NCBI GenBank assembly: GCA_945878865.1
Contig: CAMCUD010000001.1
Coordinates: forward strand, 310,001 to 374,000
Source of the DNA: Bifidobacterium breve
GTDB taxonomy: Bacteria > Actinomycetota > Thermoleophilia > Solirubrobacterales > Solirubrobacteraceae
Length of the DNA: 64,000 bases
Direction: 5' to 3'
The position numbers were made by a program, and so were the translations under genes. This document shows, piece by piece, positions 23,990 through 33,852 of the stretch. How positions within the stretch are numbered: the stretch's first letter is position 1; every line of letters starts with the position of its first letter. A model generated the notes under the pieces. It saw only the letters and a program-made list of their open reading frames with translations, was not told the DNA's origin and ran no database searches.

Positions 23990-25342
23990 GTGCTGTTCAA
24001 CCCGCGCGGTGCGCTGTGCGCCGTAGCAACGTCCATCGCCGTCGTCCTGACGGCCGCCACCGGGGCCAGCGCCGCGGGCACGGACGGGGTCCTGATCCAG
24101 CACACCGACGGGTCGATCACCGTCGAGCATCCGAACGCCCAGCTCTCGAAGCTCACCGGGTTCGCCGCGAAGGCGTCGCGCCGCAAGGGCGTGCGCTTCG
24201 CCGAGCCCAACCGCCTCTACGCCGCGGCGTCCTCGCCCGGCGACCCGCTGTTCGGCGACCAGTGGTCGCTGGCCGATGACACGGTGATCGGCGCGGGCCC
24301 CGCGTGGGACCAGACCACAGGCGGCGACGTCACGGTCGCGGTCATCGACTCGGGCGTCGACACGACGCACCCCGATCTCGCGCCGAACATCTGGACGAAT
24401 CCGCGCGAGGTGCCCGGCAACGGCGTCGACGACGACGGCAACGGCTACGTCGATGACACGCAGGGCTGGAACTTCGTTAACAACTCGCCCAACGCACGGG
24501 ACGACAACGGGCACGGCACGCACGTCGCGGGGATCATCGGCGCGAAGGGCGGCAACGGCATCGGGGTCGCCGGAGTCGCGTGGAACGTGAAGATCATGCC
24601 GGTGAAGGTGCTCGACGCGACGGCCGTCGGCTCGGCCGCCACGCTCGCCCAGGGCATCCGCTACGCCGTGGCCAGCGGCGCGCAGGTCATCAACCTGTCG
24701 GTGTCCGGGCCCGGCTACAGCAAGGCCTTCGAGGATGCCGTGCAGTTCGCCAGCGACAACGGCGTGATCGTCGTCGGCGCGGCGGGCAACGACGGGCGCA
24801 GCGTCGACGCCTCACCGGTCTACCCCGCGGCCTTCAATGCGCCGCTCATGCTGGCCGTCGCGGCGACGGCGCCGGGCGGCGGCCTCGCGTCGATCTCGAA
24901 CTACGGGGCGGGCAACGTCGAGCTCGCCGCGCCCGGCCAGGACATCGTCTCCACGGCGATGGGCGGCGGCTACGAGCGCCGGACCGGCACATCGATGGCC
25001 ACGCCCCACGTCGTCGGTGCGCTCGTCCTGCTCGCCGCGGCGCGCCCGGATCTCGGCCCGGTCGGCTGGCGCGACGCGCTGCTGGCCACCGCCCGTAAGG
25101 GGCTGCCGGTCAGCGGCGGCATGATCAACATGTCCGGAGCCCTGCAGAGCGTCCTTGGGACGAGCTTCAAGGCGACGCTGAAGCGCACGGGCTCGTCGGT
25201 GAAGCGCAGCGCCTGCTCGCTGCGGCGCGCCAAGGCGATCTCGGCGGCGATCCGCAAGCGCGAGCGCGGCAACCTCTACGTGCGGGCGCAGAGCTCGTGC
25301 ACGAGCAGCGCGCCGACGGCGGTCAGCGCCGGCAGCCGCTGA
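23990..25342 (+). CDS. Secreted subtilisin-like (S8) serine protease
   Basis: This 450-residue protein has a signal peptide (about residues 1-28, ending ATGASAAG), a short prosegment, and an S8 catalytic domain. The triad is visible as Asp120 in AVIDSGVDTTHPDL, His175 in DDNGHGTHVAG and Ser335 in TGTSMATPHVVGA, and ASGAQVINLSVS marks the core sheet. The C-terminal 80 residues are basic with two Cys. It should degrade proteins outside the cell. The GTG start at 23990 has a good ribosome site (GGGAGGG, 6 bases upstream). Confidence 0.92.
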   Translation: MLFNPRGALCAVATSIAVVLTAATGASAAGTDGVLIQHTDGSITVEHPNAQLSKLTGFAAKASRRKGVRFAEPNRLYAAASSPGDPLFGDQWSLADDTVIGAGPAWDQTTGGDVTVAVIDSGVDTTHPDLAPNIWTNPREVPGNGVDDDGNGYVDDTQGWNFVNNSPNARDDNGHGTHVAGIIGAKGGNGIGVAGVAWNVKIMPVKVLDATAVGSAATLAQGIRYAVASGAQVINLSVSGPGYSKAFEDAVQFASDNGVIVVGAAGNDGRSVDASPVYPAAFNAPLMLAVAATAPGGGLASISNYGAGNVELAAPGQDIVSTAMGGGYERRTGTSMATPHVVGALVLLAAARPDLGPVGWRDALLATARKGLPVSGGMINMSGALQSVLGTSFKATLKRTGSSVKRSACSLRRAKAISAAIRKRERGNLYVRAQSSCTSSAPTAVSAGSR

Positions 25343-25364
25343 TCGACCCGCCCCGCCCCCTTCC

Positions 25365-25486
25365 GGGCCGAACGTCTGTCCTGCGGGGTCAGGGCCCTGC
25401 GTGACGTACGTTCGGCGGGCCGGGCCGGGTGAGCGTCTGTCCTGCGGGGTCAGGGCCCCGCGTGACGTACGTTCGGCGTGTCGGCG
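25365..25486. repeat. Tandem pair of 61-base palindromic repeats, locus 1
   Basis: Two 61-base units lie head to tail (25365-25425 and 25426-25486) between the protease and a small membrane protein gene. Each begins near GCGTCTGTCCTGCGGGGTC or the same with GAACG, and ends in GTGACGTACGTTCGGC. The ends pair as GCCGAACGT and ACGTTCGGC, so each unit can form a hairpin. The first 24 bases of the unit are shared with the second locus at 52845-52966. Confidence 0.7.
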
Positions 25487-25501
25487 CGCGGTCCGGCCGG
25501 G

Positions 25502-25507
25502 TACCCT
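25502..25507 (+). promoter_or_regulatory. Candidate -10 element of the small membrane protein gene
   Basis: TACCCT lies 6 bases before the GTG at 25514. Confidence 0.35.
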
Positions 25508-25513
25508 TCGGCT

Positions 25514-25780
25514 GTGGGCTGGACGTTCTTCTTCCTGATGGTCGTCCTGAAGGTCCCCATCGTCGCGCTCCTGTGGATCGTGTGGTGGGCGATCAGGGCC
25601 GCCCCCGACGCCGAGGCGGGCGGCCAGGACGACGGCGGCACGCACCGCCCGAACGCGCCGCAGCCGCACACCGGCCCGGGCCCCGGTCGTCCTCGTGGGC
25701 CGCACGGCGAGCCGTCACCGCCGAGCCCGCCGCGCACGCGCCCGGCGCGTCGTCCGGCATCCCGCCCCGTCCGGCCGTAG
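25514..25780 (+). CDS. Small single-pass membrane protein, Pro-rich tail
   Basis: The 88-residue product has one clear membrane helix at its N-terminus (FFFLMVVLKVPIVALLWIVW, residues 4-23), followed by a hydrophilic tail rich in Pro, Gly, Arg and His. I do not recognise a family. The GTG start at 25514 follows a TACCCT hexamer and begins directly at the helix. Its stop codon is part of the candidate -10 element of the dCTP deaminase gene, so the two are closely packed. A membrane-anchoring or small regulatory role is possible but unsupported. Confidence 0.5.
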   Translation: MGWTFFFLMVVLKVPIVALLWIVWWAIRAAPDAEAGGQDDGGTHRPNAPQPHTGPGPGRPRGPHGEPSPPSPPRTRPARRPASRPVRP

Positions 25781-25783
25781 ACT
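25778..25783 (+). promoter_or_regulatory. Candidate -10 element of dcd
   Basis: TAGACT, which includes the stop codon of the preceding gene, ends 7 bases before the GTG at 25791. Confidence 0.4.
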
Positions 25784-25790
25784 GCCGCGC

Positions 25791-26375
25791 GTGAGCGCCA
25801 CCTCGGTCCTCTCCGACGGCACGATCCGCCGCCTCATCGCCGACGGCGCGATCAAGGTCGATCCCTGGGACGACGGCATGGTCCAGCCGGCGTCGGTGGA
25901 CCTGCGCCTCGGGCACAGCTTCCGCGTGTTCCACAACCACCGCGCGTCGGCCATCGACCTGAAGGACCCGCCGCGCAACCTCACCGAGCAGGTGACGATC
26001 GCCGACGACGAGCCGTTCCTCATCCACCCCGGCGAGTTCGTCCTCGGCCGGACACTCGAGTGGGTGGAGCTGCCGGACGACATCGTCGCCCGCATCGAGG
26101 GCAAGTCGAGCATCGGGCGCCTCGGGCTCATCGTGCACGCCACCGCCGGGTTCGTCGATCCGGGCTGGAAGGGCACGCTCACGCTCGAGATCACGAACCT
26201 CACCCGCATCCCGATCAAGCTCTGGGCCAACCTCCCGATCGCCCAGCTGTCGTTCATGACGCTCGACCGCGCCGCCGAGCGGCCGTACGGGCACCCGGAG
26301 CTCGGCTCGCACTACCACGGCCAGGTCGAAGCGACCGAGTCGCGGTACGAGGGCGGGCCCGCCAAGACCGCCTGA
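25791..26375 (+). CDS. dcd: dCTP deaminase (possibly bifunctional with dUTPase activity)
   Basis: The 194-residue protein matches Dcd: SDGTIRRLIADGAIKVDP at the N-terminus, QPASVDLRLGHSF, the catalytic segment RIEGKSSIGRLGLIVHATAG, and FVDPGWKGTLTLEITNL. The C-terminal PYGHPELGSHYHGQ loop closes over the nucleotide. It converts dCTP to dUTP, and actinobacterial homologues of this length often go on to dUMP, so both steps are possible here. The GTG start is supported by length and by the hexamer just upstream. Confidence 0.93.
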   Translation: MSATSVLSDGTIRRLIADGAIKVDPWDDGMVQPASVDLRLGHSFRVFHNHRASAIDLKDPPRNLTEQVTIADDEPFLIHPGEFVLGRTLEWVELPDDIVARIEGKSSIGRLGLIVHATAGFVDPGWKGTLTLEITNLTRIPIKLWANLPIAQLSFMTLDRAAERPYGHPELGSHYHGQVEATESRYEGGPAKTA

Positions 26376-26503
26376 CCGCGGTCCCGAATCGGTCCCAGGC
26401 GCTGGCCTCAGGCGGCCGATCGCGCCAGTCTCCCGCCGGATGAACGATGTTCCGGGCCATTGCACGCCCGGACGACGCGATGCTCGAGACGAGGACCTTG
26501 CCC

Positions 26504-29500
26504 ATGCCCGCCGCCACCCGTGACGCCCGGAACCCGAAGGCGCTGACGGCGGCGCGACGCGCCATCGCCGCCGCGACGCTCGCGGCGACGCTGCTGTGCG
26601 CCCCCGCCGCGCTTGCGGCCGACCCCGGGATCACCGGGCAGTGGCACCTCGACACGGTCGCCGGGTCCGGTGCCTCGTCGACCACCGAAGACGTCTCCGG
26701 CGGCGGCCAGACCGGCAAGTTCACCGCGACGCCGACGCTCGTCCCCGGCCGGTTCGGCAAGGCGCTGTCGGGCGCGTGGATGAACGTGACCCGCCCCCCG
26801 GGCGGCGCGTGGGGCCTCGAGTCCCCGCAGGTGTCCTTCACCGTCTGGATCAAGCAGTCAGGCTTCCCGGGCACCCTGAAGTACATCGGCGGCAAGGGCG
26901 CCATCGGCGCGTACCCGGTCTGCGGCGGCAGTTCGTGGGGGATGTACACGGGCTACAACCCGGGCAAGGCGGGCCTCGCGTTCTACGTCAAGGGCGGCGT
27001 CGGCAGCGGGGACCTCTCGCCGCAACTCGGCCCGTCGTCGACCGTCTGGGACGGCCAGTGGCACGCGGTCACGGGAACGTATGACGGCGCGGCCATCCGG
27101 CTGTACGTCGACGGCGCGCAGGTCGGTGCCGGCACGCCGTACACCACGCCGATCCAGTACGCGGGCGCGAACGTGGCGCAGGACAACTTCACCGTCGGCA
27201 CCTACGCCGACAAGACGAGCGGCGCCCCGTGCGGCAACTCGGACTGGCCAGGCGCGATCGACGAGGTCCGCGTCCACAACCGCGCGCTCACCCAGGCCGA
27301 GATCACCAAGCTCCACGACCCGACCGCGACGACGCCGCCCGACCTCGCCGTCGCCCCCGGCGAAGAGCCTCCCGCGACGACCCCACCGCCCGCGCCGCGC
27401 CCGCCGATCGACATCGCGGAGCTCCCGGCGCGGAACATCACGCCGCCCGAGGTCACGCGCGGCCCGGTCACGAACGGCAAGGCGACGTACAGGTGCAGCG
27501 AGGGCGTGTGGGAGGGCCTCGCCGACGACCCGCAGTTCCTGAAGGCCATCTGGGCCCGGGGCGAAGGCCTGACCAACGGCAAGCCGACGCCCGACAAGAA
27601 CCTGCTGGCGGGCGGCGGCATCAGCATCGGCGGGACGGCCGCACGGCGGCAGCTCTACTGCGTGGTGAGCGCCAAGACCCGATCGGGCGGCAGGATCAGC
27701 GCGAGCGGACCGCAGCGGATGGCCCCGGACTTCCGGATCGGCTTCCCGGTCATCACCAAGCCGCGGATCGTCGGCGACCTGCGGATCCGCGGCATCGACG
27801 TCTTCCAGGTCGTCCAGCCGCTCAGCGGGTCCGGCCAGTACCGCTACAACGACGTCCCGGACAAGGGCGGCCTCGGGTTCCCGACGACCTGCGGCGGCGG
27901 CACGCCGACCGCACTCGTCCTGCCCGGCTGCACGCCGAACGGCGCCGCGACGCAGCAGGCGCAGTACAACGGCGTGCTGCTCGACGCGGACAAGCCGACC
28001 ACGGCCGTGGTCTACCTCGACCGTGCACCCGACACCCTGACGTCCCACGAGAACGCGCAGCTCCAGGTCAAACTGCGGATGACCGCGGGCGCGCGAGTGA
28101 ACGCATCGCGGACGCAGAGCCTGAAGGCCATCGAGCTCTTCAGCTCCACCAGCAACGCGGTCACGGCGACTGAGCGCGGCGACGAGACGATGGGGGTGGA
28201 GTTCGAGCTCCCGCAGTCGTGGGTCCAGGCCGCCGCGAACGGCACGTTCGACCTCACGGCGAAGGTCAGCATCGTCGATGCATCCGACCTCAAGCAGTGC
28301 AGCCAGACGCTGATCCCGGTCCTCAATCCGGACGCGGCGTGCAGCGCGAACGACACGTTCACGCTGACCGGCGTCTTCTCGCGGATCCTCACGTTCCCCG
28401 GTGTGATCAAGGCGATCGGCCTGACGACATCGGGCCAGACGCTGGCGTCGCTGAAGTCGCCCCAGAGCGCGATGCAGTCAGCCGTCGACCTGCTGCCCGG
28501 CGGCGAGCATCTCCAGATCTCGAACTACGCGGTGCAGCTTGCGATCGACCCCGCGACGGCGTCGAACGGGACGAACTGCCCGATCCCGAAGGGCGCGGAC
28601 GCCGGCTCGACCAGGCGGGACTGCGCGAGCGCACACGTGAAGAGCGTCGTCCGCGCGTGGGTCGCCAGCGGCCCGGCGACCACCGTGGAGGCGTCGCCGA
28701 CCGACGGGTTTCACGTGCTCGCCGCGTTCCACAACTACCAGTACGCGCCCGGCGCGACCGAGCCGGGCTCGAGCTTCAACGGCGGCGGGGTGGGCAAGTG
28801 GGGCCGCGGGAGCAACCAACCGTACCTCCAGATCAACGACGGCACGATCAACCGCCCGATGACGGCCGCGGCCCACGAGCTCCTGCACGCGATGGACGCC
28901 CCGCACGCCGGTGTCAAGCTCCAGGGCCTCGGCGGCGATCCGTCCTGCGGCGGCGACAACAACGGGCAGGTTGGCGAGCCGTGGCCCAACGACCAGGCCG
29001 GCCGGCTGCAGGGCGTGAAGTTCGACGCGAAGACCGGTGAGCGGACCGTCGACGACGACCTCACGGTCGCGAACATCCAACAGCCGCTGTGGGACTTCAT
29101 GTCGTACTGCACGGGCGACCCGACGGCCTGGCTGTCCGCGCGCAACTGGAACCGGGCGTTCTCGTTCATGGTCCAGGCCGAGACCGTCGCGCCGACGGTC
29201 TTCCAGGTGCCGGTCAAGGTGCGCGCAGCGGCCGCCCAGTCGGGCCTCGTGCCGACGGTGGCGGGTGCGGGCTTCGCCGTCGGCACCGTCGTCGGCGACC
29301 AGGCGCGAATCACGGCCCTGGAGCCCGCCGATCCCGACCACCGCGTCCCCGCGGCCGACCCGGGCTCGGCGCTGAAGGTGCGAGCCCTGCGCGCCGACGG
29401 CTCGACGATCGCCGAGGTCGGCGCGCGCGTGTCGACCGACACCGAGGGCGGCGGCAAGACGTTCATCGCTCCGGTCCCCGCCGGCGCCGCCACCGTCCAG

Positions 29501-30346
29501 CTCGTGTCGAACGGGTCGGTCGTGGACACCCGCACGAAGGGACCCGCGCCGAAGGTGACCCTCACCGCGCCCGGCAAGGGCAAGCGCGTGCGCCGGTCGC
29601 TGCAGGTGCGCTACCGCGCGAGCAACGCGCAGACCGCTGCGATCGAGTTCTCCCCCGACGGCCGCACGAAGTGGCGGACCGTGTACCGCGGGCCGGCCAC
29701 CGGCACGGCCACCCTGCCGATGACGCTGCTGCGCACCGGCACCGCCGCGAAGATCCGGGTGAAGGTCAGTAACGGCTTCGACACCGCCGAGGTGACCTCG
29801 CCCGCGCTGCGCGTCGACGGCCGTCCGCCGACTGCGGCCATCATCCGGCCGACCAAGGGCGAGCGGGGCACGGCGGCCTCGAAGGTCGTCCTCCTCGGCC
29901 AGGGCGCCGACGAGGCGGGCAAGCGCCTGAAGGGCAAGGCGCTGACGTGGTTCGCCGGGAAGAAGCGCCTCGGCGCGGGCGAGCGCCTGCGCGTGACGCT
30001 GCCCGCCGGGCGGACCACGGTGCGGCTGGTGGTCAAGGACAAGCTGGGCCGAACGACGACGGCGAAGCGGACCGTGCGCGTCGACCCGGTCGCGCTGGAG
30101 CTCAAGACGCTGAAGGCCGGCGCGGTCAAGGCGGGCGCCCGGCGCGTGACGGTCACGGTGGCGACGAACGTGCCGGCGACGCTGCGCGCCGGCAAGACGA
30201 CGGTCCGCGTCGGGCCGAAGACGCGCCGGGTGCGCCTGGCGCTTGCGGCGAAGCCCGCCGTCGGCGTGCTCCGGCTGGCGCTGCGCCTCACGCCCGTCGG
30301 CGGGGGCGAGACGCTGCGGCCGGCGCTGGAGGTGCTCCGCGGTTAG
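26504..30346 (+). CDS. Large secreted LamG protein with metzincin-like zinc-protease motif
   Basis: This 1280-residue protein has a signal peptide (cleavage near APAALAADPG). A LamG/concanavalin-like domain follows (about residues 45-250), then a Pro-rich linker and a central region containing HELLHAMDAPH (His791 first). That matches the metzincin zinc site HExxHxxxxxH, although the usual Gly is Asp. A Met-turn-like FMSYC follows about 75 residues later (Met866). The last 350 residues look like repeated Ig-like domains. It is probably an extracellular zinc protease that binds a glycan or surface. An ATG 19 codons upstream is possible but gives a poorer signal peptide. Confidence 0.72.
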   Translation: MPAATRDARNPKALTAARRAIAAATLAATLLCAPAALAADPGITGQWHLDTVAGSGASSTTEDVSGGGQTGKFTATPTLVPGRFGKALSGAWMNVTRPPGGAWGLESPQVSFTVWIKQSGFPGTLKYIGGKGAIGAYPVCGGSSWGMYTGYNPGKAGLAFYVKGGVGSGDLSPQLGPSSTVWDGQWHAVTGTYDGAAIRLYVDGAQVGAGTPYTTPIQYAGANVAQDNFTVGTYADKTSGAPCGNSDWPGAIDEVRVHNRALTQAEITKLHDPTATTPPDLAVAPGEEPPATTPPPAPRPPIDIAELPARNITPPEVTRGPVTNGKATYRCSEGVWEGLADDPQFLKAIWARGEGLTNGKPTPDKNLLAGGGISIGGTAARRQLYCVVSAKTRSGGRISASGPQRMAPDFRIGFPVITKPRIVGDLRIRGIDVFQVVQPLSGSGQYRYNDVPDKGGLGFPTTCGGGTPTALVLPGCTPNGAATQQAQYNGVLLDADKPTTAVVYLDRAPDTLTSHENAQLQVKLRMTAGARVNASRTQSLKAIELFSSTSNAVTATERGDETMGVEFELPQSWVQAAANGTFDLTAKVSIVDASDLKQCSQTLIPVLNPDAACSANDTFTLTGVFSRILTFPGVIKAIGLTTSGQTLASLKSPQSAMQSAVDLLPGGEHLQISNYAVQLAIDPATASNGTNCPIPKGADAGSTRRDCASAHVKSVVRAWVASGPATTVEASPTDGFHVLAAFHNYQYAPGATEPGSSFNGGGVGKWGRGSNQPYLQINDGTINRPMTAAAHELLHAMDAPHAGVKLQGLGGDPSCGGDNNGQVGEPWPNDQAGRLQGVKFDAKTGERTVDDDLTVANIQQPLWDFMSYCTGDPTAWLSARNWNRAFSFMVQAETVAPTVFQVPVKVRAAAAQSGLVPTVAGAGFAVGTVVGDQARITALEPADPDHRVPAADPGSALKVRALRADGSTIAEVGARVSTDTEGGGKTFIAPVPAGAATVQLVSNGSVVDTRTKGPAPKVTLTAPGKGKRVRRSLQVRYRASNAQTAAIEFSPDGRTKWRTVYRGPATGTATLPMTLLRTGTAAKIRVKVSNGFDTAEVTSPALRVDGRPPTAAIIRPTKGERGTAASKVVLLGQGADEAGKRLKGKALTWFAGKKRLGAGERLRVTLPAGRTTVRLVVKDKLGRTTTAKRTVRVDPVALELKTLKAGAVKAGARRVTVTVATNVPATLRAGKTTVRVGPKTRRVRLALAAKPAVGVLRLALRLTPVGGGETLRPALEVLRG

Positions 30347-30975
30347 CGGCCGATGGTCTTGTGCGAGATCACTTCGCAGTTCGTGATCTCGTACTTCGGC
30401 TTGGCGCGGCGTGAGACGTTGAACACGTCGCGCCCGGGCCCGCAGTCCACCCGGCCGCGGCCCTTGAACGCCTTGATGTAGTCGTTGCCCGCCCCGGCCT
30501 CGATGACGTTCTGGCCCCACGATGCGTAGATGAAGTCGTTGCCCGCGCCGCCGGTCAGCCGGTCGAACTGGCCCGTCGGCTGCCCACCGGGCTTGTAGTC
30601 GCCCCAGATCACGTCGCCGGTGCGCCCGGCGTAGATCGTGTCCGAGCCGTGGCCGCCGAGCAGCTTGTTGTGCCGGTGCTTGGACGGGACGATCCACCGC
30701 GGCTTGCCGTTGACCCGGCCGTCGCGCTCGTAGCACTTCGTGCCGCCGCCCTTGCAGATCGCCTTGGCGATCTGATCCCACGAGTAGGAGCGGTCCTGGC
30801 CGCCGTGCGGGTCACGGCCCCAGCGGGCATCCAGCGGGCGCTCGCCGTCCTTCTTGTTCATGAGCAGCAGGCCGTCGATCGTCGGCCAGTCGCTCTGGTC
30901 GGTCTTCGCGATGGCGGCGCCAGGGGACAGAAGCGCCGCCGCGCCAAGAACAGCCAGAATCCGGAGAGACATCAT
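30343..30975 (-). CDS. Secreted RTX-like calcium-binding protein
   Basis: The 210-residue protein has a signal peptide (MMSLRILAVLGAAALLSPGA). Its C-terminal half has glycine/aspartate nonapeptide-like repeats (GGHGSDTIYAG, GGAGNDFIYAS, AGAGNDYIKAF) that resemble RTX parallel beta-roll calcium sites. Four cysteines lie outside the repeats. The protein is short for an RTX toxin, so an adhesin or matrix role is more likely. Its end overlaps the large metzincin-like gene by four bases in convergent orientation. A GTG three codons upstream is an alternative start. Confidence 0.65.
   Translation of the reverse strand: MMSLRILAVLGAAALLSPGAAIAKTDQSDWPTIDGLLLMNKKDGERPLDARWGRDPHGGQDRSYSWDQIAKAICKGGGTKCYERDGRVNGKPRWIVPSKHRHNKLLGGHGSDTIYAGRTGDVIWGDYKPGGQPTGQFDRLTGGAGNDFIYASWGQNVIEAGAGNDYIKAFKGRGRVDCGPGRDVFNVSRRAKPKYEITNCEVISHKTIGR
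30364..30391 (+). terminator. Hairpin downstream of the metzincin-like gene
   Basis: CGAGATCAC (30364-30372) and GTGATCTCG (30383-30391) are perfect 9-base arms around a 10-base loop, 17 bases after the stop of the large secreted protein. They lie inside the coding 3' end of the convergent gene, so the pairing may be coincidental. Confidence 0.3.
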
Positions 30976-31001
30976 CCGCCGCACGCTAGCGAAGGCGCCG
31001 G

Positions 31002-31007
31002 TATGGT
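31002..31007 (+). promoter_or_regulatory. Candidate -10 element of the small membrane protein gene
   Basis: TATGGT lies 6 bases before the ATG at 31014. Confidence 0.4.
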
Positions 31008-31013
31008 CGGCGT

Positions 31014-31250
31014 ATGGGTCTCATCACGCTCCTCGCCTCCGCCGCCGAGGGCGGCAAGGAGGTCTCGCACGACTACACGCCCTTCTACATCGTGGGTGGC
31101 GTGCTGGCCGCGTTCGCGGTCCTCCTCTCGGCCTTCGGCTGGATGCGGCCGGACTTCCCGAAGGGCGACGGTCCGGCGCGGGCGGTGATGGCGCTCGGCG
31201 TCGTGCTGGCCGGCGGCGCCATGGTGACCGCCGTGTACGTCACGTCCTGA
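31014..31250 (+). CDS. Small two-pass membrane protein
   Basis: The 78-residue protein has two predicted membrane helices (about residues 24-43 and 57-75) joined by a short WMRPDFPKGDGP loop. I do not recognise a characterised family. It lies 95 bases upstream of citrate synthase on the same strand. The start at 31014 follows a TATGGT hexamer. Its hydrophobic pattern and codon use argue that it is a real gene. Function unknown. Confidence 0.6.
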   Translation: MGLITLLASAAEGGKEVSHDYTPFYIVGGVLAAFAVLLSAFGWMRPDFPKGDGPARAVMALGVVLAGGAMVTAVYVTS

Positions 31251-31345
31251 CGCGCCACGCCAAGATTGTCCCGTCAGGCGACCGGCTCGCGACGCGCAAG
31301 TCGCCATACTCTGTTCGTACTCCCCTCTCACGACCGAGGACGCGG

Positions 31346-32674
<1,329 letters not shown>

Positions 32675-32687
32675 GCGACTGCCTGGG

Positions 32688-33758
32688 CTACGCCGCCGCG
32701 GCTGACGCGGCGGCGTGGTCCTCGACCACGACCCGGTTGCGCCCGCCGCGCTTGGCTTCGTAGAGCGCGGCGTCCGCACGCTCGAAGAGGCTCTTCCACT
32801 CGAAGTCCTCCCCCGGGGCCGTGCAGGCCGCGCCGACGGAGATGTGGATCTCCAGCCCCTGGATCGGCTCGGCGGCGACGGCCGCGCGCAGCCGCTCGGC
32901 CATCGCGCCGGTCTCCACGATGCTGCCCCCGGGCAGCAGCACGGCGAACTCCTCCCCGCCCATGCGGTAGGCGAGATCGTAGGCGCGCAGCTCGCGGCGC
33001 AGGACGTACGCGACGTCGCGCAGCACGGCGTCGCCCATGTTGTGGCCGTGGTTGTCGTTGACCGACTTGAAGTGGTCGAGGTCGGCGACGATGACGCCGA
33101 CGGGGCGGCCGGTGAGGCGCGACTGCTCCTCGATCTCCGGGATGCGGTTGTTCAGCGCGTGGCGGTTGAGCATCCCCGTGAGCGGGTCGAGGATCGCCGC
33201 GCCGCGGTTGTCGATGTCCGAGTCGCGCAGGACCGCGCCGACGGACGCCGCCGCGATGATCGCCGCGACGATGAGCGTGACGTGCAGTGGATCGGTCGTG
33301 AGGATCCCGGGCTCGGCGATCATGATCGCGCCGGCGGCGATCACGCAGGTGTAGCCCGTCGCGACGATGAGCACGCGCCGGGCGTATCTGCCCGCGATGC
33401 CGGCGATCGGCCAGGTCACGAGCGCCATGCCCGCCGAATCGGCGGCGCCGTAGAAGTACAGCGCCACGACGATGCAGGTCAGCGCCCCGATCAGCCCGAT
33501 GAAGCAGATGATCTGCGGGTTGGGCAGCCGGCTCGCCGCCCGCTGGAGCGCGCCGAAAAAGATCACGCCGAACACCGCCGGGCCCACGGACCGCAGGTCG
33601 CCGCCGAAGAAGATCGCCGGCGCCACGGCGACCATCACGAGCGCCATGACCTTCGTGTTGACGGGGAGCAGCCGCGCGTTCATGTCCAGGAAGCGCTGGT
33701 GCTCGAGCTCGTCCCGGCAGAACCAGGAACGGCGGAAGGTGGTGGCGGGAGGCGCCAT
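32688..33758 (-). CDS. Membrane diguanylate cyclase (GGDEF)
   Basis: The 356-residue protein has about five membrane helices in its first 175 residues and a GGDEF domain in the last 170. Cyclase features are DPLTGMLNRHALNN, IVADLDHFKSVNDNHGH with the metal-binding Asp, and the active-site GGEEF. An inhibitory RxxD site (RAYD) lies five residues before GGEEF, so product feedback is expected. It should make c-di-GMP in response to a membrane or envelope cue. The polysaccharide genes are a plausible downstream target, but that link is inference. It is divergent from the GNAT gene. Confidence 0.9.
   Translation of the reverse strand: MAPPATTFRRSWFCRDELEHQRFLDMNARLLPVNTKVMALVMVAVAPAIFFGGDLRSVGPAVFGVIFFGALQRAASRLPNPQIICFIGLIGALTCIVVALYFYGAADSAGMALVTWPIAGIAGRYARRVLIVATGYTCVIAAGAIMIAEPGILTTDPLHVTLIVAAIIAAASVGAVLRDSDIDNRGAAILDPLTGMLNRHALNNRIPEIEEQSRLTGRPVGVIVADLDHFKSVNDNHGHNMGDAVLRDVAYVLRRELRAYDLAYRMGGEEFAVLLPGGSIVETGAMAERLRAAVAAEPIQGLEIHISVGAACTAPGEDFEWKSLFERADAALYEAKRGGRNRVVVEDHAAASAAAA
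32690..32716. terminator. Strong GC hairpin between citrate synthase and diguanylate cyclase genes
   Basis: Perfect 11-base arms (32690-32700 and 32706-32716) with a 5-base GCTGA loop, all GC apart from the outer A-T pair. It lies 15 bases past the citrate synthase stop and inside the Ala-rich end of the convergent gene, so it can serve both strands. Confidence 0.5.
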
Positions 33759-33837
33759 GGTCAGAACATCGGCGGACGGACGGGCCGGCTACCACCACAT
33801 CCGGGGATGACGGACGAACGTCCAAGGAAGTGGGTTG

Positions 33838-33843
33838 TATGAT
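33838..33843 (+). promoter_or_regulatory. Candidate -10 element of the GNAT gene
   Basis: TATGAT ends 9 bases before the ATG at 33853. An imperfect palindrome GGACGAACGTCC (33812-33823) lies just upstream and could be an operator. Confidence 0.4.
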
Positions 33844-33852
33844 GAAACGGCA

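Noticed and set aside
25365-25486. CRISPR-like array
   Set aside because: There are only two adjoining units with no spacers, and each is palindromic over its whole length.
30854-31345. N-terminal extension of citrate synthase
   Set aside because: It overlaps the small membrane protein and the divergent RTX-like gene. The ATG at 31346 has a ribosome site and matches family length.
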